Shown: positions 18,126-26,734 of the stretch, piece by piece
Layout of the letters: every line of letters begins with the position of its first letter
Numbering within the stretch: position 1 is the first letter of the stretch
Source: Streptomyces echinoruber
GTDB taxonomy: Bacteria; Actinomycetota; Actinomycetes; Streptomycetales; Streptomycetaceae
Assembly (NCBI RefSeq): GCF_014651135.1
Contig: NZ_BMWH01000030.1
Location: 1 to 64,000 of the forward strand
DNA length: 64,000 bases
Direction of reading: 5' to 3'
Position numbers and translations under genes: made by a program
The notes under the pieces: model-generated
The model's database searches: none
Seen by the model: the letters and a program-made list of their open reading frames with translations, nothing else
Told to the model about the DNA's origin: nothing

Positions 18126-19004
18126 TCAGACCCGGCGCCACATGTCCGACAGGCGTATGCCGTGGAGCACGCGCAGGCGCCGCAGTTGCCAGCGGGCCAG
18201 GAGGAGCAGGGTCACCGGGCCGGTCAGGCCCAGCACCAGGCGTACCGGCATGGAGACCTTGTCGTACATGGGGTCCCCGAGCGAGGGCAGGGCGAAGGCC
18301 AGGATGAAGAAGACGGACAGGACGGCCGGCAGACCTTCGTTGATGTCGGCGGTGCGGCCTCCGTTGAGGATGAGCAGAAGGCCCCCGTATCCGCCGAAGA
18401 GACACAGCCAGAGGCCGCAGACGGCGGACCCGGGTGAACTCGGCGGCCAGTCGAACAGGCCGGGCTGCATGAAGACGCCCCACGCGGTGAACGTGAGGAC
18501 GAAGGCGAGGAGCGGGCCGCGCCACCGCGCGGCCGCGGCCCATTTCCGGCCGCGGGGTGCCCTCGCGACCGCGAACCAGGCCACGTAGAAGTTCATCTGA
18601 ACGAAGCTGAAGCCCCAGGCGAGGCTCCACCGGAACTGGCCGGGGATCTCGCGCAGGGGCACCAGTCCGAGGGCCAACCAGGCACCGACGGTCAGGACCA
18701 GGCCGAGCGCGGCGCGCCAGAACTGGATCCTCTCCACCAAGGGATCCTCGACCCGGTCCTGGCGGGTCGGCGTGCACAACCGGTGCGCGGCGATCACCGG
18801 CACCAGCCAGCCCAGCCACCACAGGACGCCGCGCTGCGCCCGGGGGACGGTGCGGACGACAGGTACGGGAGCCAGGCGGGGCTGCGTTCCCGGTGGTGGC
18901 GCCGTGCTCGGACGTCTCGTACCCGGTTGTCCCACTGTTCCCCCCGTACCCGCGATGACCAGGCTTGCGCCACTGCTCGTCGTGCGTCCACCCAGTATGC
19001 GCAA
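18126..19004 (-). CDS. Multi-pass membrane protein of unknown function
   Basis: About 292 residues from TTG 19004, with a Pro/Thr/Gly-rich N-terminal tail of about 60 residues followed by six or seven hydrophobic segments (for example VLWWLGWLVPVIAAH, ALGLVLTVGAWLALGLVP, GPLLAFVLTFTAWGVF, LPAVLSVFFILAFALP, LVLGLTGPVTLLLLARW). I do not recognise the family. No charged catalytic motif stands out. The start is poorly supported: GGAAG directly abuts the TTG. It is convergent with hemD and is the first gene of the accessory block. Confidence 0.7.
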   Translation of the reverse strand: MRILGGRTTSSGASLVIAGTGGTVGQPGTRRPSTAPPPGTQPRLAPVPVVRTVPRAQRGVLWWLGWLVPVIAAHRLCTPTRQDRVEDPLVERIQFWRAALGLVLTVGAWLALGLVPLREIPGQFRWSLAWGFSFVQMNFYVAWFAVARAPRGRKWAAAARWRGPLLAFVLTFTAWGVFMQPGLFDWPPSSPGSAVCGLWLCLFGGYGGLLLILNGGRTADINEGLPAVLSVFFILAFALPSLGDPMYDKVSMPVRLVLGLTGPVTLLLLARWQLRRLRVLHGIRLSDMWRRV

Positions 19005-19080
19005 CTTCCATGGGAAATTGGAGGCTTGAGGTCACCCCTTCGTACGGCCCCGAACCAGGACGCCACGCGAGGACCCCGAC

Positions 19081-19160
19081 CCGGCCCGCCTCGACCGGCG
19101 GCGTACGGCCCGGCCCGCCTCGACCGGCGGCGTACGGCAGGGTGGCCGCCGCCGGGCCGG
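19081..19160 (+). repeat. 80-bp direct repeat, left copy
   Basis: Made of two tandem units of about 28 bp that begin CGGCCCGCCTCGACCGG and contain GGCGTACGG, plus a 24-bp tail. It matches 21403-21482 at 73 of 80 positions in the same orientation. The two copies bracket the XRE/DUF6879 pair. Confidence 0.85.
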
Positions 19161-19263
19161 ACCCGGACGAGCCGGTCAACGCCTCAGCAGCACCGGATCG
19201 TTCGGCGTCACCGGCCCGAGTGGTCGCCATCGGCGGGGCCCGCCTGTCTGCCGGACGGACGGG

Positions 19264-20115
19264 TCAGCCGGAGCGCAACGCTCGTCTTGCCGCACTGACG
19301 AGGTTCTGCGCGTCGGCGCCGTAGACGGCGGACTCGCGGAGCGTTCTCCAGGTCCGCAGATAGGTGTCGACGCTCGCCTCGTCGTCGATCCACAACTCCG
19401 CGTGCCAGTTCTCGACGATCACCTGGCGGTCGTCGTAGATCCAGAAGGCGGTGGCCGGAGGGATCTTGAGCGAGGCGGACAGCGGGATGATCCCCAGCTC
19501 GACTGTGTCCAGACCGATGGCTCCTGCGAGGCGATCAAGCTGGGCCGCAAGCACCGCCGGTGGACAGATCAAGGCGTGAAGGGCGGCCTCCCACAGGAGG
19601 AGGTGGAAGCGCTTCGAAGGGTCGTACAGCGCTTCTTGCCGCTTCATGCGGGACCGCACTGCTTCCTCGGTGTCGCGTGGCGATCGCTGTAGCTCCGCGT
19701 ATCTCGCGAAGATCGACCGGGCGTAGTCCGGAGTCTGGAGGATTCCGAAGATCATGGAGGACTCCCAGCCGCGGAACACGGAGGCGTCGGCATGCGCACT
19801 CAGGTGGGTGTCCTGGACCGCCTTGTGCCCCGAGGCCAGCTGACGCCGCCAGGAGCGGATGTGGGACTCGAAGCCCTTGAGCCGGGCGTCCAGTTCGTCG
19901 AAGACGTCCGGTTGGCCGACGCCCCCGGCCCAGGCCCGTAGGTCCTCGCTGGTGGCGGTCTGCCGGCCGTTCTCCAGCTTGTAGATCTTGGAGTGTGGCC
20001 AGCCGAGCCGCTGAGCCAGTTGCGTGCCGGTGAGCCGTCCTCCCGGGGCCGACAGCCGGAGTTCCCTCAAGCGCAATCCGAGAGCCTCCCTGGCCTGCTG
20101 GAAGTCTGTGCTCAC
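19264..20115 (-). CDS. XRE-family HTH regulator with DUF5753 domain
   Basis: 283 residues. An N-terminal XRE HTH (LTGTQLAQRLGWPHSKIYKL at about 28-47) is followed by the DUF5753 domain (about 100-275), with IFGILQTPDYARSIF and the C-terminal IIPLSASLKIPPATAFWIYD. This is the large streptomycete class of WhiJ/BldB-associated regulators usually paired with a small partner gene. GTG start with GGGAA upstream, 13 bases behind the DUF6879 gene, so the two are co-transcribed. Confidence 0.9.
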   Translation of the reverse strand: MSTDFQQAREALGLRLRELRLSAPGGRLTGTQLAQRLGWPHSKIYKLENGRQTATSEDLRAWAGGVGQPDVFDELDARLKGFESHIRSWRRQLASGHKAVQDTHLSAHADASVFRGWESSMIFGILQTPDYARSIFARYAELQRSPRDTEEAVRSRMKRQEALYDPSKRFHLLLWEAALHALICPPAVLAAQLDRLAGAIGLDTVELGIIPLSASLKIPPATAFWIYDDRQVIVENWHAELWIDDEASVDTYLRTWRTLRESAVYGADAQNLVSAARRALRSG

Positions 20116-20128
20116 TGGTTCCCGCTCG

Positions 20129-20881
20129 CTAGTGGTCGGCGCCGAGTTGTGCCGCGAACTCGTCGTACGGGACGGACCCGTGCACCGCGGCGTCGCGGAC
20201 CTGGCAGTACCGCAAGACCTCGGCAGGTTCCGTGATGACCTCGACGTCGCGCAAGGTGTCCTCGTCATCGAAGCGCAGCACGGCCACCAGCCGACTGTCG
20301 AAGATCCAGAAGTCTTCAGCGGGCAGCCGGAGCCGCTCCGCGTCTTCGCGCCACAGGTTTCGCACGTCCTCGCCCGTGGCTGCGTTGCACCTCGCATAGT
20401 CGAGCAGGAACAACTGTCCCTCGGTCGGCGGGTTGTCGACGACGCGTACCCGCCCCACGTACTTGCCGCCGGCCGTCTGCCGACGGATGTTCGCGCACCA
20501 CTCGCTGTCGAGGTCGCACGGGGCCGTGCCGGTCGCAAGGAATTCCGCGTATCCGGGGTCCTCCCGGTCTGATGCGTAGCCCTGCCGTGTCTCCAGGTGC
20601 CAAGCCGAGTGCTCGAAGGTCTCGAAGAGCCGCCCGAACTCCTCCAGGTCGATCAGCTTGGGCACGCGGGTGACCTCCTTGGGCCCGTGGTGGACGAGGA
20701 GTTCACGCGGCACGATCACTGCGGCGTCTTTGGGGCCGAAGTGCTGGAGCTGGGCGGTGTCCTCGGGGTCGGTGAGCGGTGTTCCTTGGACGATGATCTC
20801 ACCGGAGTCGAGATCCTCGTGAACGGCTGGGCAGCCACCGTTCTTGCTGTCGGTGCCGTTGAAGCGCAGTCGTCGTGCCAC
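20129..20881 (-). CDS. DUF6879-family protein with N-terminal extension
   Basis: 250 residues from GTG 20881, with GGAGG seven bases upstream. Residues 1-85 form a compact domain (NGTDSKNGGCPAVHEDLDSG, then ELLVHHGP) that I also associate with separate small proteins. The rest (about 88-250) is DUF6879: FGRLFETFEHSAWHLETR, and the C-terminal ILRFDDED-like block. DUF6879 proteins accompany DUF5753 regulators in actinomycetes; their biochemical role is unknown to me. The combination in one frame may be a fusion of two usual neighbours. Confidence 0.85.
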   Translation of the reverse strand: MARRLRFNGTDSKNGGCPAVHEDLDSGEIIVQGTPLTDPEDTAQLQHFGPKDAAVIVPRELLVHHGPKEVTRVPKLIDLEEFGRLFETFEHSAWHLETRQGYASDREDPGYAEFLATGTAPCDLDSEWCANIRRQTAGGKYVGRVRVVDNPPTEGQLFLLDYARCNAATGEDVRNLWREDAERLRLPAEDFWIFDSRLVAVLRFDDEDTLRDVEVITEPAEVLRYCQVRDAAVHGSVPYDEFAAQLGADH

Positions 20882-21055
20882 GGTCGCCTCCCATGGTGTG
20901 GGCCCTGTCGCCCTCAGCATCACCGGCGCCGATGCGCCCGCACCACAGCGTGCGCCTCCTCGCGTGAGACCACATGAGAACATTCAGCCGGACTGGGAGA
21001 ACATTCGAGAACATCGCATCGCGGCCAGTGACTCCCCGTCCTTACCGTCCTGGCC

Positions 21056-21334
21056 ATGGTCACAGCACGCGACGATGTTGATCCCTTCGCAGCCATGGAG
21101 TCCCTACGGGCGGCTCTCGATTGCCCTACGCCACCGGACTCCTGCTCGTCCACCGCTGCACCTGCCGGTGCCACGGCTACAACCGCCGAGGCACCACCCG
21201 AGTCGCCCGTTCCAGCCGGATCACCCAGTAGCTCTCGCTCCCGTTCCGGGTTCGCCGCAGTCGACGCCCGGATCCTGGATGCGCCTCACCCTGGACACAT
21301 CGGGACGCTCTTGGTCCGCGCGGTTGCTCCGTGA
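21056..21334 (+). CDS. Possible small ORF or remnant, divergent from the DUF6879 gene
   Basis: 92 residues. The start MVTARDDVDPFAAMESLRAAL resembles small proteins I remember next to DUF5753/DUF6879 loci, but after Leu-Asp the sequence turns into low-complexity Pro/Ser/Thr that looks non-coding. It may be a decayed gene that lost frame around base 21120. Poor evidence for expression. Confidence 0.25.
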   Translation: MVTARDDVDPFAAMESLRAALDCPTPPDSCSSTAAPAGATATTAEAPPESPVPAGSPSSSRSRSGFAAVDARILDAPHPGHIGTLLVRAVAP

Positions 21335-21402
21335 CCGTGTAGACCGTAGAGGCCGTATAGGCCTTGTATCAGTGGGAAGTTCTGCGCGGGGGCCGGTGCG
21401 AT

Positions 21403-21482
21403 CCGGCCCGCCTCGACCGGTGGCGTACGGCCCGGCCCGCCTCGACCGATGGCGTATGGCAGAGTGGCTGCCGTCGGGCCGG
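21403..21482 (+). repeat. 80-bp direct repeat, right copy
   Basis: Seven differences from the copy at 19081-19160, most of them C-to-T or G-to-A. It lies beyond the divergent ORF, closing the XRE/DUF6879 module. A third, inverted 18-bp piece with CCCGGCCCGCCTCGACCG on the minus strand is at 29531-29548. Confidence 0.85.
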
Positions 21483-21593
21483 TGCTCGTGCACGGCGGCG
21501 ACGGCTCTCACCCCGCCCTCGGGTCCGAGTCCGGCTCCAGCGCGCTGTCGTCGATCGCCGCTGTCGATCCAGTCAGTCGGTTGTCGGTCCACG

Positions 21594-23747
21594 TCAGTCG
21601 GCTGTCGGCCGCCATGTTCCGGCGGCCCGAGCGGCCGACCGTGCCGCTTTCGCGCCGATGGCGGCCGACAGAAGGGCGCAGACGGCTGCACCCGCCGTGA
21701 GAACCGCCCAGGACACGTGTCCCTCCTGGACGATGGTGATGAAGAACAGGGAGTGCCAGGAGGTGACGGCCACCGACACCGCGGTGCACACGATGAGGGG
21801 GATGGTCAGGTGCCAACGGGCGACGGACCGGAAGATGCGGGGTGTTCCGGTCAGAACGCTGATCGCGGGCAGCGTCTGCCGGATGCGAGTGAACTCCGAT
21901 GCCGCACTCACTCCTCCGGCACCGGCAAGAATGATCAGTCCGGGAATGCCGAACAGCAGGATCCAGTGGTTTGCGTTCTCCCTCATCTCCTTGCCCGCGA
22001 CCCATGCCAGGCCAGGGGGTTCGGCGCTCGCCATCCGTGCGAACGCGGCCTTCTTCACGTCCGGCAGCAGGCCCCGGCGGGGCGTGACCACGATGAGGGT
22101 TTCCTCGGGCTTGGTGACGGTCAGTGAGGCGACCGCTTGCACACGTGCGTTGGGGTGCCATCGCAGCATTTCCTGGAGTTTCACGTCCCGGTGGTCGTTC
22201 ACGGGCGAGGGTGTGCGGGTGCAGGGCAGGCCGAGAGCCGTCAGGGCCGGGCAGGGCGCCTGCAGAAGCGTGTGCTGCACCGCCTGTGGCCCCGTGAACG
22301 TCGTAGTGGCCTTCAACAGGTGGGAACCGGAGGGAAGAGCGCGAGTGAATTTCTGTGTGTCCCGCGCGTTCATGCCGCTTCCGTAAACGTCGATCAGGGT
22401 GTCCCCGACTTTTGCGTAACTGGCGCGTGCGGCACTGGCCCCGTCGCTCGACCTGCTGGCCCACAGCTGCATCTGGGCGATGATGCCCAGGCCGATCACC
22501 ATGGACGCGGTCAGGCGGACGATGACACCGGGATGAGCCGCCGTCCACCGCCCACCGATGATGCGGCCGGCGTGTCCGCGCCGGTAGCCGGCCCGGGCGA
22601 TCACTGTGCCTGCCCGGCGCACCAGGGCAGCCGCTACGGACGGCAGGAAGGCCCACATCAGGACCGTGCCGATCATGAACATGGGAGTGGCGTAGCGCCG
22701 GTCGAGGTACTGACTGGTCACCACAACAGCCACGCCGACTCCGCACAGGGCCGTCCTCCACCACGGGATGCGGGAACCGATCGGGGCCGGACGGGTCGAC
22801 GTCTTGGTGCGCTGGAGGCGGTTGGTACCGACAACGACAGCCACCACGGTCACCAGGGACAACACGAGCGCTGCTGCCGCCTGCGGTAGATGCCCCCGGA
22901 GATCGGTGTGGCTGAGGACGTATCCCGTAGGGGGAAGGCGCACGTCCCACAAGGAAGCGAGCACGTACGGGACGGCCCCGGCACACGTTCCCAGCAGTGC
23001 CGGTACGACTGCCTCCGCGGCCGACGCCAGACTGCGGTGCCACCATCCGGCGCCCAGAGCGTGCAGAAGAGCCGTGCGCCGGTCGCGCGTGGAGGAGCCG
23101 ACGCGGGCGGCCACGACCACAAGAGCGAGAGCGGGAAGGCCGACTGCGGCCCACAGGGTTCCGACGGGGGACCACAGGGGCCGCTGATTGAGCATGTCGA
23201 TGCTGGAGGTGGCCCCGTTGCCGTATCCGTGCGCGTACAGCACCGTGGTGGTGCCCGAGTCGGGCCGGTGGGTGATGCCCACGTAGGCAAGGCGTTCGGA
23301 GGGTGAGACAAGGCCCTCGTCGCCGATCGTTCCGGAAAACGTGCCGTACCGGTCGAGTACGCCCTCGCCCTTGCCTTGACGGACGAGTTCCGGCGAGAGG
23401 TAGACGTGCCCGGGCTCGGGCCATTTCGACAACCCTGCCGGGGGAGGGGCGTCCTTGCGGAGCGGACGCACGTACAACACGGTGTGCTGGAAGGCCCTGA
23501 CCGTGTCGATCCGCTCCACGACCATCGCGTCCGCTCCCTCGGGCACGGTGGTCAGGAGAAAACTGCGCGCATCCGCCCGTTCCTGTCGGCCCGCGTAGGT
23601 GGCGACCACGGCGACGACGGACGTCGCGACGACAGCGAGGGCTGCGGCCGCAGCGAACAGGGCCCACCAACGGGTGCGTTCACCAGGCGTGGAACGTCCG
23701 GCGGCCAGGCCGATACGCACCATCTGCCCGCCCACGCGCTTTTTCAC
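21594..23747 (-). CDS. FtsX-type ABC transporter permease
   Basis: 717 residues. A first membrane segment (about 28-50, LFAAAAALAVVATSVVAVVA) is followed by an extracytoplasmic domain (50-210), then groups of membrane helices around 205-320 and 335-425, a second large external domain (about 430-590), and three helices at the C-terminus. This is the duplicated FtsX/MacB-like permease plan of exporters that work on envelope substrates. It overlaps the ATPase gene by four bases, so the two form one transporter. With the upstream secreted peptide it may serve export, sensing or self-protection. Confidence 0.88.
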   Translation of the reverse strand: MKKRVGGQMVRIGLAAGRSTPGERTRWWALFAAAAALAVVATSVVAVVATYAGRQERADARSFLLTTVPEGADAMVVERIDTVRAFQHTVLYVRPLRKDAPPPAGLSKWPEPGHVYLSPELVRQGKGEGVLDRYGTFSGTIGDEGLVSPSERLAYVGITHRPDSGTTTVLYAHGYGNGATSSIDMLNQRPLWSPVGTLWAAVGLPALALVVVAARVGSSTRDRRTALLHALGAGWWHRSLASAAEAVVPALLGTCAGAVPYVLASLWDVRLPPTGYVLSHTDLRGHLPQAAAALVLSLVTVVAVVVGTNRLQRTKTSTRPAPIGSRIPWWRTALCGVGVAVVVTSQYLDRRYATPMFMIGTVLMWAFLPSVAAALVRRAGTVIARAGYRRGHAGRIIGGRWTAAHPGVIVRLTASMVIGLGIIAQMQLWASRSSDGASAARASYAKVGDTLIDVYGSGMNARDTQKFTRALPSGSHLLKATTTFTGPQAVQHTLLQAPCPALTALGLPCTRTPSPVNDHRDVKLQEMLRWHPNARVQAVASLTVTKPEETLIVVTPRRGLLPDVKKAAFARMASAEPPGLAWVAGKEMRENANHWILLFGIPGLIILAGAGGVSAASEFTRIRQTLPAISVLTGTPRIFRSVARWHLTIPLIVCTAVSVAVTSWHSLFFITIVQEGHVSWAVLTAGAAVCALLSAAIGAKAARSAARAAGTWRPTAD

Positions 23748-24427
23748 GACCCCACCCCTACCTCGGTCAGAACGCCGTTGCGGAGCTCATGCCTGCGGTC
23801 TGCCTGATCGGCCACTGACTCGTCGTGTGTGACAAGGAGCAGGGCACAGTTGTGATGGCGAGCCGTGGAGAACAGCAGGTGTGCGACGTCCTGTTTGGCC
23901 TCTGGATCGAGGGCGCCGGTCGGCTCGTCGGCAAGAAGTACAGCAGGGCGGGCGATCAAAGCTCGCGCTACGGCCGCTCGCTGCCGCTCCCCTCCGGACA
24001 GCATGCCGGTCGGCGTGGAGCCTGCCGGCACGCCCAGCTCGTCAAGGAGGCTTGCGGCTCGCCGGTAGGCCTCTTCGTGATCCCCTCCGCCGAGGAGGAC
24101 GGGCAGAGCCACGTTCTCCACCGGTGTCAGTTCGGGCAAGAGTTCACCGAATTGAAAAACCATGCCCAGCAGCTCACGCCGGGCCTTCGTCAACCTGCCA
24201 CCTGAAAGGGAGGTGAGATCGCGATCGTTGACGCGGACGGTGCCGGAGCGGGGCTTGATCAGGCCGAGGACACACATCAACAAGGTTGATTTCCCCGATC
24301 CGCTCGGACCGGTCACGGCAACTGACTCACCTGGGTGAACAGTGAGGTTGACGCGGTCGAGGAGCTTACGGCCGTCGACCTGATAGCTGAGATCCAGGAT
24401 GTTCAATCCTTGTGAGTGCTGTTTCAC
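23744..24427 (-). CDS. ABC transporter ATP-binding protein (MacB/LolD type)
   Basis: 227 residues. Walker A GPSGSGKST (40-48), Q-loop MVFQFGE with Q92, signature LSGGERQR (143-150), Walker B VLLADEP (163-169) and switch VTHD near 201 are all intact. It energises the FtsX-type permease encoded next, with which it overlaps. The upstream gene encodes a small secreted peptide, so the three genes are probably one unit, though a hairpin lies between peptide and ATPase genes. Confidence 0.93.
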   Translation of the reverse strand: MKQHSQGLNILDLSYQVDGRKLLDRVNLTVHPGESVAVTGPSGSGKSTLLMCVLGLIKPRSGTVRVNDRDLTSLSGGRLTKARRELLGMVFQFGELLPELTPVENVALPVLLGGGDHEEAYRRAASLLDELGVPAGSTPTGMLSGGERQRAAVARALIARPAVLLADEPTGALDPEAKQDVAHLLFSTARHHNCALLLVTHDESVADQADRRHELRNGVLTEVGVGS

Positions 24428-24461
24428 CGCTGCCGTGCCGTCCTGTCGGGGAAATGGATGT

Positions 24462-24492
24462 GCCGCCCCGGCCGGTTACCGGCCGGGGCGGC
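24462..24492 (-). terminator. Hairpin between peptide gene and ABC genes
   Basis: A perfect 14-bp inverted repeat (24462-24475 with 24479-24492) with a TTA loop, 23 bases after the peptide stop and 35 before the ATPase start. A partial terminator here would make the peptide transcript more abundant than the transporter transcript. Confidence 0.8.
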
Positions 24493-24515
24493 GAGAACCA
24501 TGGAAGCGGCTCCGA

Positions 24516-24704
24516 TCAGGGGATGACCCAGCCGGAGCGGTCGTCGTCACTGCCGTCCTTGACGGCTGTTCGCCCTGAGTCTCCGTGCGCGGGCGACCAG
24601 GCGTGCGCTCCTCCGCCGTAAGCGTCGGCCGCGACAGCGGTTGCCGTGGGCACGGCGAGCACGGCGGTGAAAAGCGCGGCAGCAACGAATCTCGTTCTGC
24701 GCAA
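24516..24704 (-). CDS. Small secreted peptide (62 residues)
   Basis: TTG start at 24704 with GGAGGGG nine bases upstream. Residues 1-25 are a textbook signal peptide: Arg-Arg-Thr-Arg, a hydrophobic core FVAAALFTAVLAV, and a cleavage site near TATAVA. The mature part of about 36 residues is rich in Gly, Asp and Ser, has no Cys, and ends SGWVIP. I do not recognise it. The neighbouring ABC transporter genes make it a candidate signalling or inhibitory peptide, or simply a cell-wall-associated partner. Confidence 0.72.
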   Translation of the reverse strand: MRRTRFVAAALFTAVLAVPTATAVAADAYGGGAHAWSPAHGDSGRTAVKDGSDDDRSGWVIP

Positions 24705-25080
24705 GATGATTCCCCTCCAAGTGACGCCCCTGTCCACGCCGGCTGACGTGGATTTCCGGGCTGGACCGGGATCATAAGCGCATCGCGGAACGGTCAAGCA
24801 ACGGTCAAGAGATCATTTCTTGCCGAGGTGCGAGCAAAGCGGACTCGGCAATGAGATGGATATGAGCCATGGGAGACAGGGTGGCGCTTATGTTGCTTGC
24901 GTGAACCGGAGGATTCTTGTTGCGCCCAAAATCGTACGGAAGATGGCTTGAACGGTTCGACATTCGATCGGGTTCAGCGGCGTAGGTGCCGGCGGAACAC
25001 CGGGCGTGGTCTGCCTCTTCTCCCCGAACGCCTGCTGTCTTCATGCTCTTGACCGGTGAGGCGCGCCCCTGCAGCAGTCG
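24705..25080. other. Gene-free stretch with lower GC
   Basis: 375 bases containing the promoter region of the peptide gene (minus strand) and unassigned DNA. 24780-24960 is clearly less GC-rich than the surroundings and reads closed in most frames. I see no gene and no clear repeat in it. Confidence 0.5.
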
Positions 25081-25521
25081 GAGATCGTCGAGAACCTTCA
25101 GACAGCCCTGGAGGAGTTCACCGCGATCGCGGAGACGCTGCAGCAGGCCCGCGATGTCGTGCGCTTCCTGTGCGAGGCGGCCAAGCCCTCCGTGGGGGAC
25201 GGTCGTTGGTCCGACCGTGTGCTGACCCCCGCGGCCATGCGCCGGGCGTTGGGGGCGTGCAGCCAGGCGGAGATCGAGGAGGTCAACCAGGAGAAGCCCC
25301 GCCTGGGCAAGCTGCTGCGGCGCATGTCGGAGTTCTCGAAGTCGGTGAAGATGCCGTTCGAGGCGGCCGACGTGGATCTGACCGCCGACGACGTGGAGGC
25401 CCTCGAACAGTGGGGCGCCCTGGCCAGGGACGCCGACGGGCGCTACCGCATGCCCGAGATCTACCGCCACGCTCTCGGTTTCCGCACGCAGGGCAGGGCC
25501 CGGGTCGTCAGAGGACTGTGA
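25081..25521 (+). pseudogene. Chimaeric remnant: hsdM C-terminus joined to an unknown ORF tail
   Basis: The frame has no start near its 5' end; a stop (TGA 25057-25059) precedes it. Its first 24 codons read EIVENLQTALEEFTAIAETL then QQAR, nearly identical to the last part of the HsdM encoded at 35253-36800 (EIVEDLQSALEEFAAIAETL). After ARD it changes to an unrelated sequence with LTPAAMRRALGACSQAEIEE and ending MPEIYRHALGFRTQGRARVV, which I do not recognise and which looks like the C-terminal end of a larger protein. So this is a recombination scar joining two gene tails. Internal GTG or ATG codons (25159) would allow a 120-residue product. Confidence 0.75.
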
Positions 25522-25717
25522 ACGGCTTGGGCCGCCGGCCCGGGAGGCCGGTCGGACGGGCAGCGCGAACAGGATCCACTCCGGGGTGCGTATCGGCCCC
25601 GTGCGACGCCGCTCCGGCAGGCGGTGAGGCCGTGTCGCAGTGCCGCGTCACATGCGACGGACCTGGTTACGGCTCCGGTGACTGCCGTGGGATCGTCCGG
25701 CTCGCGAGATGAGCCGC

Positions 25718-26734
25718 TCAGTCCTCACTTGCTCGCTCTCGTAGCACAGCCAGATCCTCGATGAGGGGGTGGGCAACCGTCTGTGCTCGGCCGGCTCCGG
25801 ACTCGTCGGGTAGGTGCGCGACTTCCCTGAGCGCCGCCGAGGGTGACATGCCGTGCTCGTAAGCCGACTGCAGACGGTCAAGCCACACCAACCCGGCTTT
25901 GAAGCCGTCCTCGTCCGCATCGTCCCGGGGTTCGAAGCTCGCCGCTCCGTGGGCGTCCGAAGCCCAGAGATAACCCAGTACGCGACCACGTTTATCGTGC
26001 ACCGGCACATACAGAACCTCGCCATCCGCTGAACGTCGATACCCTTCCGCGAACGGGGGCACAGACCGGAAAACCCTATTCCGGTACGGGATCTCTCGCC
26101 CGCGCCAGAGGTCGGGAACACTGCCGTCGGCGTTTGTCAGGTTCTCGGCGCCGTCCTCCGTCGGCCTGGCGAAGTAGGTCGGATCGTCCGGCTCGGTCTC
26201 GGAATGCAGGACCTCGGCAAGCTCTTGCAGAGCCGCAGCCAGGCGAGGCGCGTTGGCCCGGTAAATAATGGGTTGTGCACGTCCCTTCAAGTCATACGGC
26301 AGCCATGCATCCGACGAAGTCGTCAGGTTGACCGTGACAAAACCAGCGAATGCGGAGCTGCCCAGTTGGAAAAGGTCGTCCTGTCGCTCGTCCGTTCCGT
26401 CGGCCTTCACTATGCCACTGCATGAGGAATAGGTGTCGACGGACCCAACGGTGCCCGGGCGCAAGTGTTCACGGACTCTGCCGATCAGCTCCTCCGCCAC
26501 CACCGACACGAGTCCCTGATCAACGGAAAGCGGAAACTCGCCATCGAACAGACGGCTCTCCGGCCTGCCGGCCTCGGTTACAGACACCCGCATCCGCACT
26601 TCACCGACCGCGAGACGATGCCTGCCCAGCGACTCCAAGGCGATCAAAGCGTCACGCAGACCGCTGGCAAGGGCATCCTTCCTTTCGTCATCACGACCCC
26701 ATGTCCATCCGGCAACAGGCGTACTTGCGATCAC
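25718..26734 (-). CDS. Putative immunity protein next to polymorphic toxin
   Basis: 338 residues, cytoplasmic, no signal peptide. It overlaps the stop of the toxin gene by four bases (ATGA), the usual arrangement for a toxin and its antidote. Visible blocks include VAGWTWGRDDERKDALASGL and a C-terminal GYLWASDAHGAASFEPRDDA followed by a helical region. I do not recognise the family. The immunity role is inferred from position alone. GC content and codon use are lower than in backbone genes. Confidence 0.65.
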   Translation of the reverse strand: MIASTPVAGWTWGRDDERKDALASGLRDALIALESLGRHRLAVGEVRMRVSVTEAGRPESRLFDGEFPLSVDQGLVSVVAEELIGRVREHLRPGTVGSVDTYSSCSGIVKADGTDERQDDLFQLGSSAFAGFVTVNLTTSSDAWLPYDLKGRAQPIIYRANAPRLAAALQELAEVLHSETEPDDPTYFARPTEDGAENLTNADGSVPDLWRGREIPYRNRVFRSVPPFAEGYRRSADGEVLYVPVHDKRGRVLGYLWASDAHGAASFEPRDDADEDGFKAGLVWLDRLQSAYEHGMSPSAALREVAHLPDESGAGRAQTVAHPLIEDLAVLRERASED

